A stretch of DNA of 64,000 nt from positions 62,001-126,000 of the forward strand of contig CBDEVQ010000099.1 in the NCBI GenBank assembly GCA_965243605.1, written 5' to 3'. This document shows positions 27,267 to 34,683 of this stretch, in pieces. Position 1 is the stretch's first letter, and each line of letters begins with the position of its first letter. The notes beneath the pieces are model-generated. The model made no database searches, was not told the DNA's origin, and saw nothing but the letters and a program-made list of their open reading frames with translations. The stretch comes from JBMYYR01 sp965243605 (GTDB lineage Bacteria > Bacteroidota > Bacteroidia > Flavobacteriales > CAJXXR01). A program made the position numbers and the translations under genes.

Positions 27267-27863
27267 TTACCAAATGTTAAGTTCTTTAGAGTTTTTTATA
27301 ATACGGCTGAAGCTCTGTGGAGTAATACCTAAATAGGAGGCTATTATTTTTTTTGGGATTTGATGAATAAATTCTGGATATTGAGTTATTAAGTTTTGTA
27401 ATCGTTCAGATGAAGATTTAGTTAATAAGTCTATTTGTTGCTTCTGTTTATTAGAGAAATGAAAATCAGTAATAATTCGGGTTATTTTGTCGCCATATGG
27501 ACTAGAATCAAGTAGTTTAATGAAAGCTTTATATGGGATAGAGAAAATAGAGGAATCTGTCAGAAGTAGATTTTCTATTGGGGTTGGTTGTTGATTAATG
27601 AATGAATGATAATCAAGAAAGAAATGATTTGTAAAGGCAAGGTCTGTACATTTTTGAGTATTGTTTTTTTCGTCCCATACCGAAGAAATTCCTATTCCAG
27701 ACACCAATATATTTAAACACTTTTCAGTTTGATGAGCTTCTTTTATTATGGTTCCTTTGGAATGTGTTGTTATTGAGCCTAATGAAATAAAATTCCCCCA
27801 ATGTTCAACATGCGGTAAATTAAATTGACTGAATACTTCCTTAATCGTATTTTCTATGGGCAT
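27267..27863 (-). CDS. Crp/Fnr family transcriptional regulator
   Basis: The 198-residue protein has the cyclic-nucleotide-binding beta-barrel in the N-terminal 120 residues (GSITTHSKGTIIKEAHQTEKC, LNILVSGIG, TDLAFTNHFFLDYHSF) and a C-terminal helix-turn-helix region with IPKKIIASYLGITPQSFSRI, typical of the short Crp/Fnr regulators common in Bacteroidota. The canonical cAMP-binding Arg/Ser motif is not evident, and there are no Fnr-type cysteines at the N-terminus, so the signal is unknown. It lies 238 bases upstream of the nitroreductase on the same strand and could regulate it. Confidence 0.88.
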   Translation of the reverse strand: MPIENTIKEVFSQFNLPHVEHWGNFISLGSITTHSKGTIIKEAHQTEKCLNILVSGIGISSVWDEKNNTQKCTDLAFTNHFFLDYHSFINQQPTPIENLLLTDSSIFSIPYKAFIKLLDSSPYGDKITRIITDFHFSNKQKQQIDLLTKSSSERLQNLITQYPEFIHQIPKKIIASYLGITPQSFSRIIKNSKELNIW

Positions 27864-27978
27864 AAAATTGAGCTTTAAAATCTTCGTCTTTATATTAATC
27901 CTATTTTTTTAAAAAAAAGATATTTTTTGTAAAGATATAATTAAGACTAAAAGCAAAATATATGAATCAGTTATTTAT

Positions 27979-28473
27979 TTACGATCGAGGATATTCTAAT
28001 ATATTCATGTTCTCAATGTTCCCATTGTTTAACGTAAAAGCTAACATGGTTCTTACCTTGTGAAATCCATGTTTGCCAATAGCTCCAGGGTTTAAATGCA
28101 GGCAATTAATGTTTTTATCGTAAATAACTTTTAATATATGAGAATGTCCACAAATAAATATAGAAGGCTCTATAGTTTGTAGCTTAGATTTTATTGTTTT
28201 GTTATAACGAGGAGGATAGGAACCAATATGCGTAATCCAAATTTTAAAACCTTCAAGTTCAAAAATTTCATCTTTAGGAAGCATTGAACGGATCCCATGA
28301 TCATCTATATTACCATATACTGCTCTAACTTTAGTAAAGGCAGCTAAGGATTGTATAACACTGTAATTTCCTATATCACCAGCGTGCCATATTTCATCTG
28401 CCTTTTTTAAATGCTTTTCTAACTCATCATTATAATAGGAATGTGTATCGGAAAGAAGGATGATGTTTTTCAA
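27979..28473 (-). CDS. YfcE/MJ0936-family metallophosphoesterase
   Basis: This is a compact 164-residue phosphodiesterase with the full set of metal ligands: LLSDTHSYY (residues about 6-14), HAGDIGNYS (about 35), VYGNIDDHG (about 58), WITHIGSYP (about 80) and FICGHSHI (about 111), ending with LNPGAIGKHG. Members hydrolyse phosphodiesters in the cytoplasm, but the biological substrate is unknown. The start lies only three bases from the stop of the upstream lipoprotein gene on the same strand, so the two are likely co-transcribed. Confidence 0.9.
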   Translation of the reverse strand: MKNIILLSDTHSYYNDELEKHLKKADEIWHAGDIGNYSVIQSLAAFTKVRAVYGNIDDHGIRSMLPKDEIFELEGFKIWITHIGSYPPRYNKTIKSKLQTIEPSIFICGHSHILKVIYDKNINCLHLNPGAIGKHGFHKVRTMLAFTLNNGNIENMNILEYPRS

Positions 28474-28476
28474 GGT

Positions 28477-29199
28477 CTATTTTTCTGGTGCTAAATAATA
28501 TCCTATTAATTTAATCTCAGTGTCATTGTCAACATCTGTGTAACGCACCATTCCAATATTCTCAATATAAGCAATTTCTGCAGATTGATTAAAAGCATAT
28601 ACGGTAGAATCAATACCTACATATTGACCTAAGTAATCAAAAATTGTATCTGGTACAAGTATGTTGTTTTTATTTAGGATAGAATCTGGTTCTACATAAA
28701 AACTTGCACCAATAAATATTTCTTTACCAAACCCAGTAAAGCCATTTACAATCATATTTGGGTAAGTTCTTTCAAGGTAAAAATCAAAATTAAGAAACCT
28801 TTCACGATCTTCTATGTCAGAAAAGTAAGTATGGTATTTATTTTTGTAGGCAAAAACATCTCTGAATTCGTATTTTTTATATTGCGAATCAAATAGAAAA
28901 ACAGTTGTATCACGTGAGGCTCTTGTGAAAAAATGTTGATTAGCAGAACTCCAGTATTTATCAATTCTATAATCTACATAATCATCACCATTTCTATCTT
29001 TTTTATAACCTTGGTCTACTTCTACAAGAGTTATAGTATCTACAACATTGTCTTTGTCTAAATAAACCCAATAGCTTCCTTCATTAAAAAACAGAAAACT
29101 TTGACTATCCAAATCAAACTTGCGAATATCTTTAGTAGAGTCATTACAAGATATGAATAGGGATAAAAGAGTTAAAAAAAGTAAAATTGGAATTCTCAT
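28477..29199 (-). CDS. Lipoprotein of unknown function
   Basis: The 240-residue protein has a lipoprotein signal ending LSLFISC (Cys about residue 18), so it is exported and lipidated. The mature part reads as an all-beta extracytoplasmic domain rich in Tyr, Phe and Asp (FLFFNEGSYWVYLDKDN, DTITLVEVDQGYKKD, GFTGFGKEIFIGASFYVEP). I recognise no domain family. The early NEGSYWVY segment resembles the start of several Flavobacteria lipoproteins of unknown role. It leads a two-gene unit with the YfcE-like phosphoesterase. Confidence 0.75.
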   Translation of the reverse strand: MRIPILLFLTLLSLFISCNDSTKDIRKFDLDSQSFLFFNEGSYWVYLDKDNVVDTITLVEVDQGYKKDRNGDDYVDYRIDKYWSSANQHFFTRASRDTTVFLFDSQYKKYEFRDVFAYKNKYHTYFSDIEDRERFLNFDFYLERTYPNMIVNGFTGFGKEIFIGASFYVEPDSILNKNNILVPDTIFDYLGQYVGIDSTVYAFNQSAEIAYIENIGMVRYTDVDNDTEIKLIGYYLAPEK

Positions 29200-29280
29200 C
29201 TGTGTTTTATTTGCAATTTAAGTAATTATTAAGATAACTGTTCGTAAAATTGCTATCTAATTGTCCTCAAAGATATAAAA

Positions 29281-30483
29281 ATGAAAATACTCTTGTCTAT
29301 AATATTGGTAATACTTGTTTTTTTCGGATTACAGTTTTACACTTGGCGTACATTAAATAGGTTAGAAATTAATAATCAAGTCTCATTTTGGTTTATGTTA
29401 TTAGTTATAGCATCTTATGTATCCATAATTGGATTTATGATTTATTTAGGTCCAAGATCTCCTATATTTATTTATTTAAGCTCTTGTTTTTTATTACTAT
29501 TTGTTCCCCAGTTGTTAATGATGTTAACAGGGCTAATAAGTGATATTATGGTTGGTTTATCCTCTTTGTTTTTCTCACCTGGATTAAAAACCCCAGGAAG
29601 AAGAAAGTTTTTAGGGCAGATTTCTTTAGCTATTGGAAGTATCCCATTTTTGGGAATAATGCATGGTATTTTTTATGGTAAATATAATTTTAAACGAATT
29701 AGACATACCTTGGCTTTTAAATATTTACCTAAAGATTTCGAAGATTACAAAATAGTTCATATATCAGATATCCATATTGGAAGTATTGATAATAAAGAAA
29801 AAGTAAAAGAAGCGGTAGATCTTGTAAATAAAGAAAATGCAGATTTACTTCTATTTACGGGGGATTTAGTGAACCATACGTCCGAAGAGGTGAATGGATG
29901 GGAAGATATATTGGGTAATTTTAAGGCTAAAGATGGCCTTTTTGCAGTATTAGGAAATCATGATTATGCTCCATACTTAGATGTATCACCTGAAGATAAA
30001 CAACTTCATTTACAGAAAACAAAAGATAAATATGCTGAGCTTGGATTTACGTTATTGAATAATGAAAATATCAGCTTAAGAAAGAACTCATCAGAATTAA
30101 AACTTTTAGGGGTTGAATATTGGGGGAATACAATGAAGGATAATCCTGGAGATTTAGAGAAAGCACTAGAAGGGATTAAAAAAGATGATTTTAAAATTCT
30201 AATGTCTCATGATCCTAGCCATGTAGAGAAAGTTGTTTTTCCTCATAAATTCCCATTTGAATTAAGTTTAAGTGGACATACACATGGAATGCAATTTGGA
30301 ATTGAAATACCAGGCTGGATTAAATGGAGTCCAATTCAATATGTCTATAAATTTTGGGCAGGAATGTATCAAGAAAACGGACAATTCTTAAATGTGAATA
30401 GAGGGTTTGGGTATCATGCGTATTCTGGACGAACAGGAATATGGCCAGAAATATCAGTAATCACACTTAAACAGGACGTCTAA
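29281..30483 (+). CDS. Membrane-anchored metallophosphoesterase (YkuE-like)
   Basis: The 400-residue protein has about four transmembrane helices in the first 130 residues, followed by a calcineurin-like domain facing the periplasm. Metal motifs are VHISDIHIGS (about 160), LFTGDLVNH (about 195), VLGNHDYA (about 225), LMSHDP (about 305) and LSGHTHGMQFG (about 332). A Tat-like GRRKFLGQ segment precedes the third helix, a feature also seen in YkuE proteins. Close relatives hydrolyse UDP-sugar lipids or are of unknown substrate. It is divergent from the lipoprotein gene and convergent with the next. Confidence 0.88.
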   Translation: MKILLSIILVILVFFGLQFYTWRTLNRLEINNQVSFWFMLLVIASYVSIIGFMIYLGPRSPIFIYLSSCFLLLFVPQLLMMLTGLISDIMVGLSSLFFSPGLKTPGRRKFLGQISLAIGSIPFLGIMHGIFYGKYNFKRIRHTLAFKYLPKDFEDYKIVHISDIHIGSIDNKEKVKEAVDLVNKENADLLLFTGDLVNHTSEEVNGWEDILGNFKAKDGLFAVLGNHDYAPYLDVSPEDKQLHLQKTKDKYAELGFTLLNNENISLRKNSSELKLLGVEYWGNTMKDNPGDLEKALEGIKKDDFKILMSHDPSHVEKVVFPHKFPFELSLSGHTHGMQFGIEIPGWIKWSPIQYVYKFWAGMYQENGQFLNVNRGFGYHAYSGRTGIWPEISVITLKQDV

Positions 30484-30485
30484 AA

Positions 30486-30947
30486 TTAAAGGTCAGAATA
30501 ATGAGGCAATTGTTTTATTTTAACAATTTGCTTATTTTTAAAGGTAAATAATTCATGCTTATATCCATTACTAAGAATAATGTAAGGGATGTTTAAATGA
30601 TAATTATAAGTTAAAGCTTGATTAAGGGTTTTTTGGTTAATGGGAACTTCATAAGCTTTGCATTCAATAAGAATGACTTGTTTCCCTAAATTATTATAGC
30701 AAACAATATCAAAGCGAAGATCTTTAGGGCTTTTTTTTGACACCTGTTTTTCAACGCTAATTAAACCAATAGGATACCCATATTGAGAATGTAACAAATG
30801 TACCCAATGTTGCCTGACCCATTCTTCTGGTGTTAGTACAATGTATTTTTTACGTACAACATCCCAAATTTCAAAATGCGAATTTTCGTAAGACTTAAGT
30901 TTGAATTTTACCAATGGTAAATTTAATTTTGGGAAATTAAAATTCAT
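30486..30947 (-). CDS. PD-(D/E)XK nuclease-fold protein (HSDR_N_2-like)
   Basis: The 153-residue protein corresponds to the stand-alone HSDR_N_2 domain found in almost all Flavobacteriales: IWDVVRKKYIVLTPEEWVRQH, then a PD-(D/E)XK core with Asp80 in LRFDIV and Glu95-x-Lys97 in LIECKAYE. The fold is that of the N-terminal domain of type I restriction R subunits, but there is no helicase, methylase or specificity gene nearby, so this is not a restriction system. The cellular role is unknown, perhaps DNA repair. The stop is three bases from the convergent phosphoesterase stop. Confidence 0.85.
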   Translation of the reverse strand: MNFNFPKLNLPLVKFKLKSYENSHFEIWDVVRKKYIVLTPEEWVRQHWVHLLHSQYGYPIGLISVEKQVSKKSPKDLRFDIVCYNNLGKQVILIECKAYEVPINQKTLNQALTYNYHLNIPYIILSNGYKHELFTFKNKQIVKIKQLPHYSDL

Positions 30948-31337
30948 ATTTAGAGTTTATGGACAATATTAAAGAATATCTGTCTAATTTAATCCCAATT
31001 AAATTAGGGCCTGTTAAAGAACTGGGTAATTATTTTTACAGAGATGCTTCAATAATGGGAAATTAAAACGGTTTAGCAAATCTACCAATTATTCAGACGG
31101 TAAATTAAATTTATTATTTCAATAAGGTTTGACTATAAATAAATTTAAAATACAATGCGTTTAAATAAAAGAACTCAAAGTGCTTATTATAGGGTGTTTC
31201 AATCCCTAAAATGTCAATATTTACTAAGAACGAATAAAGATTATCATTTGAAACGAAAAGATAAGTAAAGAATTTACTATATTAATTTATCTTTGGTTAG
31301 AGATTATTGTATCATCACAAAAGACTATTCATAATAT
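30948..31337. other. 390-base gap with possible remnant of a MORN/YwqK-repeat gene
   Basis: No intact gene is convincing here. On the plus strand, ATG 30959 opens a 35-residue frame ending KELGNYFYRDASIMGN, and an overlapping frame at 31048-31125 reads FNNGKLKRFS and NYSDGKLNLLFQ. Together these resemble MORN-like YwqK repeats (xNGKLK, YSDGKLNG), so the stretch may be a decayed copy. A basic 37-codon frame at 31155-31268 has no further support. The right end holds a promoter-like element. Confidence 0.3.
31288..31295 (+). promoter_or_regulatory. -7 promoter element before the glucosaminidase gene
   Basis: TATCTTTG matches TAnnTTTG exactly, 42 bases before the ATG. No TTG sits at the expected -33 distance. 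Confidence 0.4.
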
Positions 31338-32306
31338 ATGAGAATCTGTATATTAATTTTATTTCTTAATTCATTTATTTCAATGGCTCAGGAGTTTCCA
31401 CATGCTGAGTATATCACGAAATATGCAAAATTTGCTCAAGAAGAAATGGCATTTTCTGGCGTTCCTGCAAGTATAACTTTAGCACAGGGAATTTTAGAAT
31501 CTGGTAATGGGAAAAGTGATTTGGCTGTAGATGGTTATAATCATTTCGGTATTAAATGTAAAAAACACTACGAGGGGAAAGTAATGTTTGTAGATGATGA
31601 TGAAATTGACGACTGCTTTAGAGTCTACGAAAGCGTTTTAGATTCTTATAAAGATCATTCCTCTTTTTTGAAAAATAATCAAAGGTATTCAGGGTTGTTT
31701 AAATTAAATGCATTGGATTATAAAAGTTGGGCCAAGGGTTTAAAAAAAGCAGGATATGCTACAAACCCTAAGTATGCTCAGTTGTTAATTGATATAATTG
31801 AGAATAATAAACTCTTTTTGTTTGATAAAAACGATAACAGTTGGATGTTAGCCTACTCTAAATATAGTGGTATAGAAACTGAACTTGCCTCAACGGGTGA
31901 GTCAATAATCACTAAGGATGTTAAAGAGGAAGATATTAATCTTTTAAATGAAAATAAAGTACTTAATAAGTTTCAACAAGTTTATACAAATCCCAATGGA
32001 ACAATGTATGTATTAGCTAAGCCAAATGATACCTTTGATAGATTAAAAAATAGGCATGATGTATGGACTTCAGAACTCAAACGTTTTAATGAGTTATCAA
32101 GTAACACCATTTTTAAAGGTGGTGAGAAAATATATATACGTCCTAAGAAAAGTAAAGCTAAAATTAAAGAATATACCGTTAAACCTGAGGATACGCTATA
32201 TTCTATAGCGCAGCATTTTGGTATAAAACAAAAGAAAATATTAAGACGTAATAAGCTAATGTCAGCTGATCAGATAGTTGAAGGTATGCAATTAAAATTA
32301 AAGTAG
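31338..32306 (+). CDS. Exported N-acetylglucosaminidase with two LysM domains
   Basis: The 322-residue peptidoglycan hydrolase starts with a signal peptide (ILILFLNSFISMAQ). It has a FlgJ/Acm-type glucosaminidase domain at about 25-165 (GVPASITLAQGILESGNGKSDLA with the catalytic Glu, HFGIKCKKHYEG, FRVYESVLDSYKDHSSFL, YATNPKYAQLL). Two LysM repeats follow: a degenerate one near 215-270 (MYVLAKPNDTFDRL, FKGGEKIYIRP) and a canonical one at 277-321 (KEYTVKPEDTLYSIAQHFGI). It should cleave glycan strands in the periplasm. It is followed three bases later by the HTH regulator gene, suggesting a shared transcript. Confidence 0.92.
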   Translation: MRICILILFLNSFISMAQEFPHAEYITKYAKFAQEEMAFSGVPASITLAQGILESGNGKSDLAVDGYNHFGIKCKKHYEGKVMFVDDDEIDDCFRVYESVLDSYKDHSSFLKNNQRYSGLFKLNALDYKSWAKGLKKAGYATNPKYAQLLIDIIENNKLFLFDKNDNSWMLAYSKYSGIETELASTGESIITKDVKEEDINLLNENKVLNKFQQVYTNPNGTMYVLAKPNDTFDRLKNRHDVWTSELKRFNELSSNTIFKGGEKIYIRPKKSKAKIKEYTVKPEDTLYSIAQHFGIKQKKILRRNKLMSADQIVEGMQLKLK

Positions 32307-32309
32307 ATT

Positions 32310-32999
32310 ATGACGTTAATAGCTAAGAATATACGTTGGTTTAGAAAACAGCAACAAATTAGTCAAACAGAATTCGCGTCCATTTTTGGAATCACAAGAG
32401 CAAGTGTTGGAGCATATGAAGAGGGAAGGGCTGAGCCTAAGCTAGAGCTAATCTCTCGCTTTGCAAAGTACTATAATGTGGATTTATCTTCTTTTATTGA
32501 TGAAGATATGTCTTTGCATTCTTCTAACAAGGTTGAAAACAGGACTCAAATAGAAACCAAAGAGCATAGAGGTGCAAAATCTAAATCTCCATTTATTCAT
32601 GAAATGCTGGAAACTATTTCTCCAGTAAAGCCTATTAAAGATAAAATGGAAAATAATAATGTACTACCTGTTGTTAAGAAAAGCAAAGGCGATGATATTC
32701 TATTTTATAAATCTTTAAAGGAGGTTAAAAAATTAAGTAAGTCTGAATGGCCTTTTTTAACAGGAAGTGATGCTGTTTTTGAATGTACTCCGCATATAGA
32801 ACGAAATACATTACGCTTTAGAGATGGTGTGTTTTTTATCTGTACAAAGGTAGACCAAGAAGGGGTATATAATGGCGTTTTTATTGAACAAGATAGAGAA
32901 CGATTGATGCTTTTAGAAGGTGAGTTGCATAAATTAGATAACTCAAAAAATACGTGGCGAGTATTATATACTGTTGACACAATAAATAACTTGGATTAG
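32310..32999 (+). CDS. HTH (XRE-type) regulator with unknown C-terminal domain
   Basis: The 229-residue protein has a classic XRE/lambda-repressor helix-turn-helix in the first 60 residues (IRWFRKQQQISQTEFASIFG, ITRASVGAYEEGRAEP). A low-complexity charged linker follows (about 65-130), then a beta-rich C-terminal domain (DILFYKSLKEVKKLSKSEWP, FRDGVFFICTKVDQEGVYNG, WRVLYTVDT). The tail looks like a peptidase-S24-derived fold, but no cleavage-site Ala-Gly or Ser/Lys pair is visible, so it is probably a ligand or dimer domain. The stop codon TAG is immediately followed by the ATG of the PLD gene. Confidence 0.8.
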   Translation: MTLIAKNIRWFRKQQQISQTEFASIFGITRASVGAYEEGRAEPKLELISRFAKYYNVDLSSFIDEDMSLHSSNKVENRTQIETKEHRGAKSKSPFIHEMLETISPVKPIKDKMENNNVLPVVKKSKGDDILFYKSLKEVKKLSKSEWPFLTGSDAVFECTPHIERNTLRFRDGVFFICTKVDQEGVYNGVFIEQDRERLMLLEGELHKLDNSKNTWRVLYTVDTINNLD

Positions 33000-33671
33000 A
33001 TGAAAATAGAGATATTTGTGGAAGATCTGTTAGAAATGACAGATGATTTTAGAAGAGGTAAATGGGATAGGAAAAAATGGAATAAGCTATTTGCTTTAAA
33101 TAACGAAATGCCATTTTCAAAATCTGAAGTTACCAGTCTATTTTTTAAGAAAATTGAAGAGGACGAAATTGACTTTGACAATAAATCTATTGTGAAAACA
33201 TTTGAATATTTAGATAATGTTTACAACTCTTTATGTGAAGATATCGTTTGTTTTAGTCCAGGAAACAGCTGCCGTGATTTAATCATTGAACAAATCAAAT
33301 CGTCTTCATCTTTAATCGAAATTTGTGTATTTACAATTTCAGATGATTTAATTACAGACGCTTTAATAGAAGCAAAAGAACTTTTCGATTTAGATATTAG
33401 AATAATTACAGATGATGAAAAATCATATGATAAAGGATCTGATATAAAATATTTAGAGAGTAAAGGCTTTGAAATACGTTATGACGATGTGAGGCATCAT
33501 ATGCATCATAAATTTGCAGTTTTTGATACCAATAGAGTCTTGACTGGAAGTTATAATTGGACTCGATCTGCAGCAAGTTATAATCAAGAAAATATCTTAT
33601 TAACGTCTAAGCCGAAAGTGGTAGAAGCATATAGAAAAGAATTTTCTCGACTTTGGAAATCTTTTAAGTAA
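33000..33671 (+). CDS. Single-HKD phospholipase D-like protein
   Basis: The 223-residue protein has one complete HxK(x)4D catalytic motif, HHKFAVFDTNRVLTGSYNWT at about residues 168-187, preceded by FSPGNSCRDLIIEQIKSSSS and ISDDLITDALIEA, the usual layout of mitoPLD/Nuc-type proteins that dimerise to form one active site. The first 80 residues (FVEDLLEMTDDFRRGKWDRK) form an extra domain I do not recognise. No signal peptide or membrane segment is present, so it is cytoplasmic; nuclease or phosphodiesterase activity is likely. It starts directly after the regulator stop (TAGATG) and is followed by a strong terminator. Confidence 0.85.
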   Translation: MKIEIFVEDLLEMTDDFRRGKWDRKKWNKLFALNNEMPFSKSEVTSLFFKKIEEDEIDFDNKSIVKTFEYLDNVYNSLCEDIVCFSPGNSCRDLIIEQIKSSSSLIEICVFTISDDLITDALIEAKELFDLDIRIITDDEKSYDKGSDIKYLESKGFEIRYDDVRHHMHHKFAVFDTNRVLTGSYNWTRSAASYNQENILLTSKPKVVEAYRKEFSRLWKSFK

Positions 33672-33676
33672 TATAG

Positions 33677-33734
33677 TTCTAAAACATAAAAAAGCCTCTT
33701 GGAATTTCCAAGAGGCTTTTTTATGTTTTAGAAC
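33677..33734. terminator. Long bidirectional terminator
   Basis: Arms of about 28 bases (core AAGCCTCTTGGAA and complement) pair around a single-base loop with one bulged base (six A against five T). It lies between the PLD gene and the convergent rpmA. Confidence 0.9.
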
Positions 33735-33745
33735 AAAGGTTCAAA

Positions 33746-34018
33746 TTATGCTTCAGCATCATTTGTAAAAGGTACGATAGATACGTAAGATCTATTTCCT
33801 TTTTTCTTTTGAAACTGAACTACACCATCTACTTTAGCAAATAATGTATGGTCTTTCCCCATACCCATATTTGTTCCAGGATAATGCTTAGTACCTCTTT
33901 GTCTTACAATGATGTTCCCTGCAATAGCTGCTTGACCACCAAAAATCTTGATTCCAAGACGTTTACTTTCTGATTCACGTCCGTTTTTAGAACTACCTAC
34001 TCCTTTCTTGTGAGCCAT
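33746..34018 (-). CDS. rpmA: 50S ribosomal protein L27
   Basis: This is bL27, 90 residues, near the peptidyl transferase centre. The N-terminus MAHKKGVGSSKNGRES and the block GNIIVRQRGTKHYPGTNMGMGKDHTLFA are invariant features. The N-terminus begins directly at the mature-type AHKKG, without the Firmicutes leader peptide. It is 25 bases downstream of rplU on the same strand, the universal rplU-rpmA pair. Confidence 0.98.
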   Translation of the reverse strand: MAHKKGVGSSKNGRESESKRLGIKIFGGQAAIAGNIIVRQRGTKHYPGTNMGMGKDHTLFAKVDGVVQFQKKKGNRSYVSIVPFTNDAEA

Positions 34019-34043
34019 TTCGTTAAAAATTAATGGTTAATAC

Positions 34044-34352
34044 TTAGCCAATTGCGTCAATTACGATCTCTGTAAGATACTGACGGTGACCATTTTTCTT
34101 TTTGTAACCTTTTCTACGTTTTTTCTTAAAAACGATTACTTTATCTCCTTTTAGGTGACTTTTTACAGTTGCTTTAACTGAAACACCTTCTATAACTGGG
34201 GCGCCAACAGTAACTGTTCCCTCGTTGTCTGTTAAAAGAACTTTGTCAAATGTAATATTTGAACCTTCTTCAGCAGCTAAACGGTGAACAAAAACACGTT
34301 GATCTTTTTCAACTTTGAATTGTTGCCCTGCTATCTCTACAATTGCATACAT
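34044..34352 (-). CDS. rplU: 50S ribosomal protein L21
   Basis: This is bL21, 102 residues: MYAIVEIAGQQFKVEKDQ at the start, DKVLLTDNEG, then the basic loop VFKKKRRKGYKKKNGHRQYLTEI that binds 23S rRNA. It is the first gene of rplU-rpmA, with a consensus promoter 30 bases upstream. Length and motifs are normal. Confidence 0.98.
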   Translation of the reverse strand: MYAIVEIAGQQFKVEKDQRVFVHRLAAEEGSNITFDKVLLTDNEGTVTVGAPVIEGVSVKATVKSHLKGDKVIVFKKKRRKGYKKKNGHRQYLTEIVIDAIG

Positions 34353-34382
34353 AATAAATGTATTTTAGGTTAAATTAGTTTG

Positions 34383-34413
34383 CAAATTTACAAATATTGA
34401 ATGGATTTCAAAA
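34383..34413 (-). promoter_or_regulatory. rplU-rpmA promoter, TTG-N18-TAAATTTG
   Basis: On the minus strand TTTTG (plus 34409-34413) is followed after 18 bases by TAAATTTG (plus 34383-34390), both matching the Bacteroidota consensus; the -7 box ends 30 bases before the rplU ATG. Confidence 0.75.
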
Positions 34414-34683
34414 CCTAATATATATTTTTTTAGTATTTAATATTAGAATTCTTTTACTTATTGGTTATTAATAGGCTATATAGAGATAAGCGAATGGCTA
34501 AAATGACATATGTGATAAGTAATTAGATGAAATAATAGCCGTAAATGGTATTAATATAAGGTGATTGAAATTAGATGCAGTTTAACTTGAAATTATGGTA
34601 TTATACCGATGAAATATATGTAATCGTAAAATAATAAAGGTTTAGAATATGAAAAATAACCATTTTTGTATAAAACAATTATT
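34414..34683. other. AT-rich intergenic region with no gene seen
   Basis: Between the rplU promoter and the OmpA gene I see no plausible coding frame, tRNA or strong hairpin. A near-match to a -7 box (CATTTTTG, around 34660) lies just before the OmpA start. Confidence 0.4.

Noticed and set aside
30486..30947. HSDR_N_2-type protein considered as part of a restriction-modification system
   Set aside because: There is no helicase, methylase or specificity subunit nearby, and the stand-alone domain is a common core protein of the order.
31155..31268. Basic 37-codon frame before the glucosaminidase gene
   Set aside because: No recognisable family, no start signal and a location in an apparently degraded stretch; too weak to call a gene.
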